From Caloranaerobacter sp050286925 (lineage in GTDB: Bacteria > Bacillota > Clostridia > Tissierellales > Thermohalobacteraceae), in assembly GCF_050286925.1 (NCBI RefSeq), contig NZ_JBFWFX010000013.1, positions 1 through 61,574 of the forward strand: 61,574 nucleotides of DNA, in the 5' to 3' direction. Within the stretch, counting starts at the first letter, position 1; each line of letters starts with the position of its first letter. Shown here one piece after another: positions 42,200 to 50,852 of the stretch. Under the pieces are notes generated by a model that searched no databases, was not told the origin of the DNA, and worked only from the letters and a program-made list of their open reading frames with translations. A program made the position numbers and the translations under genes.

Positions 42200-43531
42200 A
42201 TGAAAAGAATACTATCATTATTATTAGTTTTAACTATGATTTTCACTTTAACTGCATGTTCAGGTCAAAAGACAGCTGATGATGTTAAAAATCAAGATGT
42301 TAAAGCTAATGAGCCTGTAGAGATTAAAATGCAGATAGTTTGGGCTGAAGATTCAGGAAGAGGTATGGCAATAAGAGAAATACTAGATGAATTTGAAAAA
42401 GAAAATCCTGGAATAAAAGTAAAACTTCTTGGAGGAAGCCAAGAGGAACAAAAACTTTTAACTATGATTTTAAGTGGAGAGGCTCCAGAAGTAATTCAAG
42501 TGCCATACAGATATGTGCAGGCTTTAGGTAGTCAAGGTGCCTTTGTTGATTTAACAGAAGATTTTTCAAAGAATAAAGATAACTTTTATGAACAATTATG
42601 GAATTTAGCTGAAGTTGATGGTAAATTATTTGGTTATCCTTGGATGGGTCATACTATTCAATTAGTTTATAACAAAACATTATTTGAAAAAGCTGGATTA
42701 ACAAAAGCACCTGAAACTTGGGAAGAACTTTATGAATACGCGAAGAAATTAACAATTGACAAAGATGGTGATGGTAAAATTGACCAATATGGTATAGGTC
42801 TAGTAGGTAAACAACATCATGATATTACATGGTTGTTTAATATGTTTGCTCATCAAGCTGGAGCGAAATTAGTTAAAGAAGAAAATGGCGAGTATAAGGT
42901 AGCTATTAATTCACCAGAGGGCAAGAAAGCGCTAGAATATTATATTAAACTTATAAAAGAATGTGCTCCACCAGATACAGGTAATAAAGCAGGTGGAGAT
43001 GTTATGGCTGACTTTAGAAATCAAGTAATTGCTATGGAATTCCAAGGCCCTTGGGGAATAACAGATATTTGGAAAAATGGAAAGCCATTTGAAGTGTCAG
43101 CAGCACCAGTACCTGCTGGGCCAGCTGGAAGAGCAGCTGATATAGGACCTTATATGTTAACAATACCTGTTGGAGTTGAAGGTGAAAAATTAGAAGCTAG
43201 TAAGAAGTTGATAGAGTTTTTAGGAAGTAAAAAAGGTCAAGAAATGTTAATGAAAGGTGAAAAAGCAGATGATGGAAATTACTATCCATTTAGAGTACCA
43301 GTTAGAAAAGATATGGAAGATACAGACTACTTCAAGAAACATCCTGAATTTTTAGTATTTATTGAAGGGTTGAAATATCCAAGTATTTCCACACCTATAA
43401 AAGAGTGGGTAAAAGTTGAAGAAGAAGTATATAGAAGCCAGTTAAACAAAGCTGTAATTGGAGAAGTTAGCGTTGAAGAAGCATTGAAAAATATCGAAAA
43501 ATTAGGTAATGAAATTCTTAAAAATCAATAA
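42200..43531 (+). CDS. Extracellular sugar-binding lipoprotein (second importer)
   Basis: 443 aa. Signal peptide with lipobox LTAC, lipid-modified Cys20. Family 1 binding protein with FEKENPGIKVKLLGGSQEEQKLL, LFGYPWMGHTIQLVYNKTLFEKAGL and FQGPWGITDIWKNGKPFEV. It also carries a DKDGDGKIDQYG stretch, a calcium-binding-loop-like insertion seen in some sugar-binding proteins. First gene of a five-gene unit (binding protein, two permeases, glycosyltransferase, GH13_18 phosphorylase), although a terminator-like palindrome follows it. AGAGAGGAG precedes the ATG. Confidence 0.93.
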   Translation: MKRILSLLLVLTMIFTLTACSGQKTADDVKNQDVKANEPVEIKMQIVWAEDSGRGMAIREILDEFEKENPGIKVKLLGGSQEEQKLLTMILSGEAPEVIQVPYRYVQALGSQGAFVDLTEDFSKNKDNFYEQLWNLAEVDGKLFGYPWMGHTIQLVYNKTLFEKAGLTKAPETWEELYEYAKKLTIDKDGDGKIDQYGIGLVGKQHHDITWLFNMFAHQAGAKLVKEENGEYKVAINSPEGKKALEYYIKLIKECAPPDTGNKAGGDVMADFRNQVIAMEFQGPWGITDIWKNGKPFEVSAAPVPAGPAGRAADIGPYMLTIPVGVEGEKLEASKKLIEFLGSKKGQEMLMKGEKADDGNYYPFRVPVRKDMEDTDYFKKHPEFLVFIEGLKYPSISTPIKEWVKVEEEVYRSQLNKAVIGEVSVEEALKNIEKLGNEILKNQ

Positions 43532-43555
43532 AAGAGACACATATGTGTCTCTTTT
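43531..43555 (+). terminator. Terminator-like palindrome inside the operon
   Basis: AAAGAGACACAT pairs with ATGTGTCTCTTT, a 24-bp perfect palindrome followed by a further T. It probably makes the binding protein more abundant than the permeases by partial termination or 3' protection. Confidence 0.75.
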
Positions 43556-43594
43556 GATTTGCTTATTGGTTTTTCAAATAAGGAAGGTGAGATT

Positions 43595-44524
43595 ATGAAG
43601 AAAGCATTTAAATTAGAAACTTTAAAATGGAAATTGAAGAAAAATGATTGGTCAGCTTATCTTTTTATTCTTCCTGCAATGATAATAGTTACAATGTTTA
43701 TTTTATATCCTGCTATTTGGTCGCTAGTTTCAAGTTTTAAAGATGTAAAGCCATTGATGCTAAGAAATAGTGGGCTGTTTGAAGTACCGGGGAAATGGAT
43801 AGGATTTAAAAATTATTTGCTAACATTTAAAGATCATCTTTTCTTAAAGAGTGTTGTCAATACATTATATTTTAGTATTATTTTTATTCCATTAACTATG
43901 TTTTGTTCAGTAGCTTTAGCAGTTTTACTTGATAGAAAAATTAAGGGAATTAATTTTATAAGAACAGTATTTTTTATACCATATGTTATTTCAATAATAA
44001 GTGCCAGTTTAATTTTTATGATGTTGTTTAACGGGGACAAAGGCTTAGTGAATGGTGTATTAAATTTATTAAATATAAAAGGTCCTAATTGGTTATCAGA
44101 TACAAAATTAGCTATGCCAATAATTGCTATTATGTCATCTTGGAGAAGAATAGGTTATTTTATGCTTATATACCTTGCAGGACTTCAGAATATACCTAAA
44201 AGCTTATATGAAGCAGCAGATATTGACGGAGCATCGACTTTTCAGCAATTTCGTACTATTACTTGGCCACTGTTAAGAAGAATAACAATGGTTGTATTTA
44301 TTTTACTTTTAATAAACTGTTTCAATGTGTTCCAAGAGATATTTGTAATGACAGGTGGAGGTCCTGCAGATTCAACAATTACGATACCTTTTTTAATATA
44401 CAACGAAGCATTTAAATATTTTCATATAGGTAAGGCTTCAGCTATGTCATATATATTGTTTGTTGTAGTAGTAATTATAAGCTTAACTCAAAATAAAATT
44501 AATTCAAAAAAACTAGATTATTAG
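43595..44524 (+). CDS. Sugar ABC transporter permease (MalF/UgpA type, second importer)
   Basis: 309 aa, six predicted helices; EAA loop YEAADIDGASTFQQFRTITWPLLR. The ATG at 43595 has AAGGAAGGTGAG directly upstream, which is better than an earlier frame that starts in the terminator. Ten bases separate it from the next permease. It is paired with the upstream lipoprotein; the ATPase must come from elsewhere in the genome, as with MsmK-type shared ATPases. Confidence 0.92.
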   Translation: MKKAFKLETLKWKLKKNDWSAYLFILPAMIIVTMFILYPAIWSLVSSFKDVKPLMLRNSGLFEVPGKWIGFKNYLLTFKDHLFLKSVVNTLYFSIIFIPLTMFCSVALAVLLDRKIKGINFIRTVFFIPYVISIISASLIFMMLFNGDKGLVNGVLNLLNIKGPNWLSDTKLAMPIIAIMSSWRRIGYFMLIYLAGLQNIPKSLYEAADIDGASTFQQFRTITWPLLRRITMVVFILLLINCFNVFQEIFVMTGGGPADSTITIPFLIYNEAFKYFHIGKASAMSYILFVVVVIISLTQNKINSKKLDY

Positions 44525-44534
44525 AGGTGTTACT

Positions 44535-45356
44535 ATGAAAAGGAAAAAGGAATTTTATGCTAAAGTTTCTCTTTATATATTAACAATAATATTTTTAGTA
44601 CCTCTATATTGGCTTATTGTATCAAGCTTAAAAACAGATGCGGAGATTACAATGTTTCCACCGACATTTTGGCCGCATCAAATAAATTTAAAAAACTTTC
44701 CTTATGTGTGGAAGTATCTGCATTTTACAAGGACATTCTTAAATTCGATAATAGTTTCAATATCAACTACTGTATTAATAGTTATTTTTTCAACTATGGC
44801 TGGTTATGCATTTGCAAAGAAGAAGTTTATAGGTAGAAAGTTCCTTATGACAGTACTAATTGGAACAATGACTATACCAGCTACAGTTTTACTATTACCA
44901 TTATTTTTTATAATAACTAAGTTAGGAATGTATGACAAACTTATTAGCTTGATATTTCCATTTGGAGTAACGGTGTTTGGAATTTTCTTTATGAAACAAT
45001 ATATTGAAGATATACCGGATGCACTAATTGAAGCCGCAAGGATAGATGGTTGTGGTGAATTTAAAATTTTCTTTACAATAATTTTGCCTTTATTAAAACC
45101 TGCTATAACTTCATTAGCAATAATTGAGTTTGTTAACAACTGGAACTCATTTACAATGCCATTAGTTTTGTTAAAGAGTCCAGAAAAATATACATTACCG
45201 TTGAGACTTGGTATGCTGTCAAAAGAAACTGTTGCAATACCTTGGTCTCAAATAATGGCAGCTAATGTTTTAACTATATTACCAGTAGTTATAATTTTCT
45301 TATTGTTGCAGAAGTATTTTGTTAAAGGTATTATGTCAGGTTCAGTAAAAGGTTAA
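44535..45356 (+). CDS. Sugar ABC transporter permease (MalG/UgpE type, second importer)
   Basis: 273 aa, six predicted helices with the EAA loop IEAARIDGCGEFKIFFTIILPLLKP; Cys replaces the more usual Ala in DGAS. AGAGGTG precedes the ATG. It forms the second half of the channel with the gene just upstream, and is followed after 19 bp by the glycosyltransferase gene. Confidence 0.92.
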   Translation: MKRKKEFYAKVSLYILTIIFLVPLYWLIVSSLKTDAEITMFPPTFWPHQINLKNFPYVWKYLHFTRTFLNSIIVSISTTVLIVIFSTMAGYAFAKKKFIGRKFLMTVLIGTMTIPATVLLLPLFFIITKLGMYDKLISLIFPFGVTVFGIFFMKQYIEDIPDALIEAARIDGCGEFKIFFTIILPLLKPAITSLAIIEFVNNWNSFTMPLVLLKSPEKYTLPLRLGMLSKETVAIPWSQIMAANVLTILPVVIIFLLLQKYFVKGIMSGSVKG

Positions 45357-45375
45357 TTTTTGAGGAGGTATTACT

Positions 45376-46719
45376 TTGAATATAGCATTATGTCATTTCA
45401 GGGTTGGGGAAACAGATGGAGTTTCATTAGAGATGGAGAAGTGGAAAAAAGTTTTAGAAAAAATGGGTCATAATGTTTATTTATTAGCTGGAAGTCTAGG
45501 AACAACTGAAGGTTATGTAATCCCAGAACTGCATTATAAACACGAATTAAATGATAAATTTGTAAGAAATGCTTACGATAGTCTTGTGGACTATAAAGAT
45601 GAGGAAGATTTAAAAAAAGAGATTATGGAATTCGCTAAAAAAATTGAGGATGGTTTAAAGAAATTTATTGAAGAATATAAAATAGATGTTTTAGTTCCTA
45701 ATAATATTTGGTCACTAGGCTGGGGTATACCAGCAGCAATTGCGATAAATAATGTTGTAAAAGAAATGGGTGTAAAATGTGTAGCGCACCATCATGATTT
45801 TTATTGGGAAAGAGAGAGATATTCTAAACCTACTTGCAAATTTGTAGAGGAAATTTTAGAGGAATATTTTCCTCCTAAGCATAATTTAATAAAACATGTT
45901 GTCATTAATGAAATTGCAAAAGAAGAGATTAAAAAGAGAAAGGGATTAGATGTAACAATAGTACCAAATGTATTCGATTTTGATGTTCCTTCTTGGAAAG
46001 TTGATGAGTATAATAAAGATTTTAGAAAGAGTATTGGTTTGAAAGATAATGATATATTAGTTTTACAGGCTACACGAATAACTGAAAGAAAGGCTATAGA
46101 ACTTGCGATAGATGTTGTTAGTGAGCTTAAGAAGGAAGAAAATTTAAAGGAATTATTTAAGAAAGGTTTGTTTGATGGAAGAAAATTTGATGAAGAAAAC
46201 AGAATCGTACTTGTGCTAGCAGGGCTTCCTGAATCAGAAGGTAAATATGTTGAATTGCTTAAGGAAAGAGCATATAAGAAAAATGTAGAACTTCTATTTA
46301 TTAATGATGTTATAGAGCATTCAAGATGCGAAATAGACGGAAAGAAATGTTATTCGTTGTGGGATGCATATGTATTTGCAGATCTTATAACTTATCCAAG
46401 TATTTTAGAAGGCTGGGGCAACCAATTTTTAGAAGGGTTATTTGCAAAAGTACCTATGCTTGTATATGAATATCCAGTTTACAAAACAGATATAAAAGAA
46501 AAAGGGTTTAATATTGTATCTCTAGGCGATACACATGTTGTAGAAGATAATGGACTTGTAAGTATTGATGAAAATATCATTAAAAAAGCAGCTAAGGAAT
46601 GTATAGAATTACTTACAAATGGTGAGTATAGAAGTAAGTTTGGTGAAGAAAATTTTGAACTAGGTAAGGAATATTTTTCATATAAGAGTTTAGAAAAAAT
46701 ACTTTCAAGACTTTTTTGA
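45376..46719 (+). CDS. Glycosyltransferase family 4 protein
   Basis: 447 aa retaining GT-B enzyme with no membrane segment. N-terminal domain: NIALCHFRVGETDGVSLEM (donor-side Gly-rich loop region), VAHHHDFYWERERY. C-terminal domain: ATRITERKAIELAIDVV, YPSILEGWGNQFLEGLFAKVP; the last holds the GT4 EX7E motif (Glu-Gly-Trp-Gly ... Glu). TTG start at 45376 after GAGGAGG. It lies between a sugar importer and a GH13_18 phosphorylase, unusual for a cell-wall GT. Candidate for a soluble-glycoside synthase, for example of glucosylglycerate or a similar osmolyte; the acceptor cannot be read from sequence. Confidence 0.85.
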   Translation: MNIALCHFRVGETDGVSLEMEKWKKVLEKMGHNVYLLAGSLGTTEGYVIPELHYKHELNDKFVRNAYDSLVDYKDEEDLKKEIMEFAKKIEDGLKKFIEEYKIDVLVPNNIWSLGWGIPAAIAINNVVKEMGVKCVAHHHDFYWERERYSKPTCKFVEEILEEYFPPKHNLIKHVVINEIAKEEIKKRKGLDVTIVPNVFDFDVPSWKVDEYNKDFRKSIGLKDNDILVLQATRITERKAIELAIDVVSELKKEENLKELFKKGLFDGRKFDEENRIVLVLAGLPESEGKYVELLKERAYKKNVELLFINDVIEHSRCEIDGKKCYSLWDAYVFADLITYPSILEGWGNQFLEGLFAKVPMLVYEYPVYKTDIKEKGFNIVSLGDTHVVEDNGLVSIDENIIKKAAKECIELLTNGEYRSKFGEENFELGKEYFSYKSLEKILSRLF

Positions 46720-46773
46720 TTGTTTAAGCAAGCAAGATATAACACTTAATCCAGTAAAATGAGGTGAAATTAT

Positions 46774-48519
46774 ATGAAAAATAATATTATAGAAGAAAAA
46801 AAGAAGAGTACATTGGATAAACTTATATTTTTATACGGCAAAGAGAAAAGCAACAAGATTTTTGAAAATATAATGGAGTTAATTGAAAGATATCAAAATA
46901 ATATCTGCAATGATTCAGATAAAGAGTGGGTTGATGAGAAAGATGTTTTCTTAATTACCTACGGAGATAACATAAAAGAAGAAGGAAAAGTTGCTCTTAA
47001 AACATTACATGAGTTTTTAAATAAGTATTTAAAAGGAATAATAACAAATGTGCATATACTTCCTTTTTATCCATATTCATCAGATGACGGATTTTCAGTT
47101 ATTGACTATTTTAAAGTAAATCCTGAGTTAGGCAATTGGGATGATATAGAAAGTATGTCTAAAGATTTTAACTTAATGTTTGATGCGGTTATAAATCATA
47201 TTTCAGCAAAAAGTGAATGGTTCCAAGGATATTTAAAAGGAGAAGAAGAATACAAAAACTTTTTTATAGAAACAGAGCCTTGTCCAGAACTTTCAAAAGT
47301 TACTAGACCAAGAGCCTTACCTTTACTTACTAAGTTTGAAACTTCAGAAGGCGAGAAATATATCTGGACAACCTTTAGTGAAGACCAAATAGATTTAAAC
47401 TTTAAAAATGAAAAAGTATTATTAAAAATAATTGAGTTAATATTATTTTATGTATCTAAAGGAGCTAAAACGCTTAGATTGGATGCTATAGGATACCTAT
47501 GGAAGGAAATTGGTACAAACTGCATTCATCTGGAGCAGACTCATAAAGTAATACAATTATTTAGAGACATACTTGATATAGTAGCACCAGAAACCATATT
47601 AATAACAGAAACAAATGTACCTCATAAAGATAATATAAGCTATTTTGGTGATGGATATAATGAAGCTCAAATGGTTTATCAGTTTCCACTGCCACCATTA
47701 GTATTAAATGCATATCAAACAGGTAATGCTAGCCATTTATTAAAATGGGCTGATTCGTTAGAACAAATATCTGACAGAACTACATTTTTTAATTTCTTAG
47801 CATCACATGACGGCATAGGAGTAATGCCAGCTAAAGGAATTTTAACTGAAGAAGAAATAAACGAAATGGTAGAGAGAGCAAAAGAGTATGGTGGTTATGT
47901 TTCATATAAAGATAATGGAGACGGAACAAAGAGTCCGTATGAGCTCAATATAAATTATTTTGATGCACTTTCACATCCAGATGATGAAGAAGACATTAAA
48001 ATAAAAAGATTCATGGGTTCACAAGCTATACTTCTATCGCTAATGGGAGTACCAGCAATTTATATACACAGTTTATTAGGCTCAAGAAATTACAATGAAG
48101 GTGTAAAAGAAAGTGGTATATATAGAAGAATCAATAGAGAGAAATTATTATTAGAAAATCTAGAAAAAGAACTAAATGACAAAAATACGTTAAGAAATAA
48201 GATTTTTAACAAATATGTGGAGTTAATCAAAATAAGAAAAGCAGAGAAAGCATTCCATCCGAATGCAAAACAAAAAGTAATTTTTGCAAATGAATCTGTA
48301 TTTTCATTTGTACGTACTTCTTTAGATAATGAAGAAGCTATAATAGTATTAAATAACGTATCAAATAAAGAGCAGAAAGTTAAAATAGAGCTAAAAGAAT
48401 ATGGATTAGAGAAAGTAAATGTTTTAAGAGACCTTATATCTAATGAAAATGTTAATGTAGTTAATGGAATAATAGAAATTACACTTAAACCTTATCAATT
48501 TATGTGGTTGAAAGTTTAA
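46774..48519 (+). CDS. GH13 subfamily 18 phosphorylase (sucrose/glucosylglycerate phosphorylase-like)
   Basis: 581 aa alpha-amylase-fold enzyme, retaining phosphorolysis to alpha-glucose 1-phosphate. Catalytic nucleophile Asp237 (LRLDAIG), acid/base Glu279 (LITETNVPH) and transition-state Asp346 (LASHDGIGV). HILPFYPYSSDDGFSVIDY and the length are as in sucrose phosphorylase relatives; E. coli YcjM of this subfamily is a glucosylglycerate phosphorylase, and sucrose 6-phosphate or glucosylglycerol are other known substrates. The acceptor is therefore not assigned. Linked to a GT4 gene 54 bp upstream and ended by a strong terminator. GAGGTG precedes the ATG. Confidence 0.9.
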   Translation: MKNNIIEEKKKSTLDKLIFLYGKEKSNKIFENIMELIERYQNNICNDSDKEWVDEKDVFLITYGDNIKEEGKVALKTLHEFLNKYLKGIITNVHILPFYPYSSDDGFSVIDYFKVNPELGNWDDIESMSKDFNLMFDAVINHISAKSEWFQGYLKGEEEYKNFFIETEPCPELSKVTRPRALPLLTKFETSEGEKYIWTTFSEDQIDLNFKNEKVLLKIIELILFYVSKGAKTLRLDAIGYLWKEIGTNCIHLEQTHKVIQLFRDILDIVAPETILITETNVPHKDNISYFGDGYNEAQMVYQFPLPPLVLNAYQTGNASHLLKWADSLEQISDRTTFFNFLASHDGIGVMPAKGILTEEEINEMVERAKEYGGYVSYKDNGDGTKSPYELNINYFDALSHPDDEEDIKIKRFMGSQAILLSLMGVPAIYIHSLLGSRNYNEGVKESGIYRRINREKLLLENLEKELNDKNTLRNKIFNKYVELIKIRKAEKAFHPNAKQKVIFANESVFSFVRTSLDNEEAIIVLNNVSNKEQKVKIELKEYGLEKVNVLRDLISNENVNVVNGIIEITLKPYQFMWLKV

Positions 48520-48525
48520 AATTGG

Positions 48526-48571
48526 CCGTCTACCTCTTAAGTTTTAACTAGAGGTAGACGGTTATTTTTTT
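48526..48571 (+). terminator. Intrinsic terminator
   Basis: CCGTCTACCTCT pairs with AGAGGTAGACGG around a 12-nt loop, then TTATTTTTTT. It closes the phosphorylase operon. Confidence 0.92.
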
Positions 48572-48590
48572 CTAAGGGAATAGAAAAACA

Positions 48591-48622
48591 GTATATAAAG
48601 TTTACATGTAAACTTTATATAC
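48591..48622 (+). promoter_or_regulatory. 32-bp perfect palindrome, candidate enhancer (UAS)
   Basis: GTATATAAAGTTTACA followed by its exact complement, no spacer and no T-run. It is centred about 195 bp upstream of the predicted sigma-54 start, the usual distance for an activator site. Between it and the promoter I see no other structure. Confidence 0.65.
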
Positions 48623-48774
48623 ACTTTTGAAAAATGTTTTAGTATCTATGTTTGATAAGATTAAGGGAATAAAGTGTAAAAATTTTTTTCAAAGAATAAC
48701 TTTTAAAATATTAGTTTATTAGCAGATAAGGGAATTTATATTCGATTTTAAGGTGTTAAAATTTTTTTTGAAAA

Positions 48775-48791
48775 TTGGCATAGAAATTGCT
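48775..48791 (+). promoter_or_regulatory. Sigma-54 (RpoN) type promoter
   Basis: TTGGCAT-AGAAA-TTGCT. The -24 GG (48777-48778) and -12 GC (48789-48790) have the required 10 nt between them. Predicted start near 48802, 80 bp before the acyl-CoA dehydrogenase gene. Confidence 0.75.
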
Positions 48792-48824
48792 ATTCCAAAT
48801 AACGGATAATTTTTTTAGTTAACT

Positions 48825-48842
48825 AAGTTAAAATATTAACAA
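48825..48842 (+). promoter_or_regulatory. Rex-like operator
   Basis: AAGTTAAAATATTAACAA matches the Rex consensus TTGTTAA-N4-TTAACAA except at its first two bases. It lies just after the predicted sigma-54 start. NADH-responsive repression of butyryl-CoA-type operons by Rex is known in clostridia. Confidence 0.55.
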
Positions 48843-48883
48843 TAGAACAAAATTTAGTCCGATTATATAAAGGAGGGTAAAGA

Positions 48884-50023
48884 ATGGATTTTCGTATTCC
48901 AAGAGAGCATGAAATGTTACGAGAAATGTATAGAGAGTTTGCTGAGAAAGAAGTGAAACCTCTTGCAGAAGAAGTTGACGAAAAAGAGATGTTTCCAGTA
49001 GAGACAGTAAAAAAATTAGCAAGGTATGGTTTTTTAGGTATACCATTTCCTAAAGAGTATGGTGGACAAGGTGGAGATAATTTAGCTTACATTATGGCTG
49101 TTGAAGAAATATCGAAAGTATGTGCTACAACTGGAGTTATTATATCAGCACATACATCTTTATGTGCAGCACCTATATTTGAGTTTGGGACAGAGGAGCA
49201 GAAACAAAAATATCTAGTTCCACTTGCTAAAGGTGAAAAGTTAGGGGCATTTGCATTAACCGAGCCAAATGCAGGTACTGATGCAGCTGCACAACAGACC
49301 AAAGCTGTATTGGATGGTGATTATTATATATTAAATGGTTCAAAAATTTTCATAACAAATGCTGGATTTGCAGATGTATATATAGTTATGGCAATGACAG
49401 ATAAGAATAAAGGGGTTAAGGGAATATCAGCTTTTATTGTAGAGAAAGGTTTTGAAGGATTTAGTGTTGGAAAAAAAGAGGCGAAAATGGGTATAAGAGG
49501 TTCTTCTACATGCGAGCTTATATTTGAAAATTGTAGAGTGCCTAAGGAAAATTTGCTTGGCAAAGAAGGACAAGGATTTAAGATTGCTATGAAAACACTT
49601 GACGGTGGACGTATTGGTATAGCAGCACAAGCTTTGGGTATTGCTCAGGGAGCGATTGATGAAACTATTAAATATGTAAAAGAAAGGAAACAATTTGGTA
49701 GAGCTTTGGCAAAATTTCAAAATACACAGTTTAGTTTGGCTGATATGCAGACTAAAACTGATGCAGCAAGATTACTTGTATACAGAGCAGCGAAAGCTAA
49801 AGACAATAATGAAAGCTATAGTGTATATGCAGCTATGGCTAAGCTCTTTGCAGCGGAAACAGCAATGGAAGTTACGACAAAAGCTGTTCAGTTGCATGGA
49901 GGTTATGGATATACAAGAGAATATCCAGTTGAGAGAATGATGAGAGATGCAAAGATAACTGAGATATATGAAGGTACTTCAGAAGTTCAAAGAATGGTTA
50001 TTGCTGCTAGTATGTTAAGATAG
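48884..50023 (+). CDS. bcd: Acyl-CoA dehydrogenase (butyryl-CoA dehydrogenase type)
   Basis: 379 aa flavoprotein reducing an enoyl-CoA or oxidising an acyl-CoA. FAD and substrate motifs ALTEPNAGTDAA and KIFITNAGFADVYIVMA are present, as is KMGIRGSSTCELIFENCRVP; the catalytic Glu lies in ITEIYEGTSEVQRMVIA. With etfB and etfA behind it (13 and 28 bp) it forms the clostridial Bcd-EtfAB set that can bifurcate electrons from NADH to crotonyl-CoA and ferredoxin. No crotonase, thiolase or hydroxybutyryl-CoA dehydrogenase is nearby, so another short enoyl-CoA, such as acrylyl- or 2-enoyl-CoA from amino acids, is possible. AGGAGGG precedes the ATG. Confidence 0.93.
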   Translation: MDFRIPREHEMLREMYREFAEKEVKPLAEEVDEKEMFPVETVKKLARYGFLGIPFPKEYGGQGGDNLAYIMAVEEISKVCATTGVIISAHTSLCAAPIFEFGTEEQKQKYLVPLAKGEKLGAFALTEPNAGTDAAAQQTKAVLDGDYYILNGSKIFITNAGFADVYIVMAMTDKNKGVKGISAFIVEKGFEGFSVGKKEAKMGIRGSSTCELIFENCRVPKENLLGKEGQGFKIAMKTLDGGRIGIAAQALGIAQGAIDETIKYVKERKQFGRALAKFQNTQFSLADMQTKTDAARLLVYRAAKAKDNNESYSVYAAMAKLFAAETAMEVTTKAVQLHGGYGYTREYPVERMMRDAKITEIYEGTSEVQRMVIAASMLR

Positions 50024-50035
50024 GAGGGTTTCAAG

Positions 50036-50824
50036 GTGAAAATAATAGTTTGTATTAAACAGGTTCCTGATACTACTGAAGTAAGACTAGACCCAATAAC
50101 AGGAACATTAATAAGGGAAGGTATACCTAGTATAATAAATCCAGATGATAAAAGTGGATTAGAAGCAGCTTTGAGGTTAAAAGATGAAATCGGTGCCGAG
50201 GTAACAGTATTGACTATGGGGCCACCACAAGCAGAAAAAGCATTGAGGGAAGCTTTAGCAATGGGAGCAGATAGAGCAATATTATTAAGTGATAGAGCGT
50301 TTGCAGGTGCAGATACTTGGGCTACATCCTCGACACTTGCAGCAGCTATAAGAAAGTTGGATTATGACTTGATAATTACTGGAAGACAGGCTATAGACGG
50401 CGATACTGCCCAAGTTGGCCCTCAAATAGCAGAACATCTAGGGCTTCCTCAAGTCAGTTATGTAGCAGATTTAAAATTGGATAATGATAATGATAGATTA
50501 ATTTTAAAGAGAATGTTTGAAGATGGATACCATTTAATTAGAGTAAAAATGCCTTGTTTAATAACTACTTTAAGTGAGATGAATACTCCTAGATATATGT
50601 CTGTAGGTGGAGTATTTGATGCTTTTAGAGAAAAAGAAATAATAAAATGGACTTTAAAAGATATAGATGTTGATCCTTCAAATATTGGTTTAAAAGGTTC
50701 TCCGACAAAGGTTAAGAAATCTTTTACGAAGGGAGCAAAAACAGCTGGTAAAGTATATGATGTAGATCCAAAAGAGGCTGCACAAATAATAGTGGAAAAG
50801 TTAAAGGAGAAGTTTTTTATCTAA
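50036..50824 (+). CDS. etfB: Electron transfer flavoprotein beta subunit
   Basis: 262 aa. Typical CIKQVPDTTEVRLDPITGTLIREG start, the adenine-binding TMGPPQAEKALREALAMGADRAILLSD, ITGRQAIDGDTAQVGPQIAEHL and LITTLSEMNTPRYMS. It binds one flavin/AMP site and partners EtfA; the bifurcating type is common beside bcd in clostridia. GTG start at 50036 after AGGAGGGTTTCAAG. Second gene of the operon. Confidence 0.95.
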   Translation: MKIIVCIKQVPDTTEVRLDPITGTLIREGIPSIINPDDKSGLEAALRLKDEIGAEVTVLTMGPPQAEKALREALAMGADRAILLSDRAFAGADTWATSSTLAAAIRKLDYDLIITGRQAIDGDTAQVGPQIAEHLGLPQVSYVADLKLDNDNDRLILKRMFEDGYHLIRVKMPCLITTLSEMNTPRYMSVGGVFDAFREKEIIKWTLKDIDVDPSNIGLKGSPTKVKKSFTKGAKTAGKVYDVDPKEAAQIIVEKLKEKFFI

Positions 50825-50852
50825 ATTTGGTATAGATTAAGGAGGGAGTACC

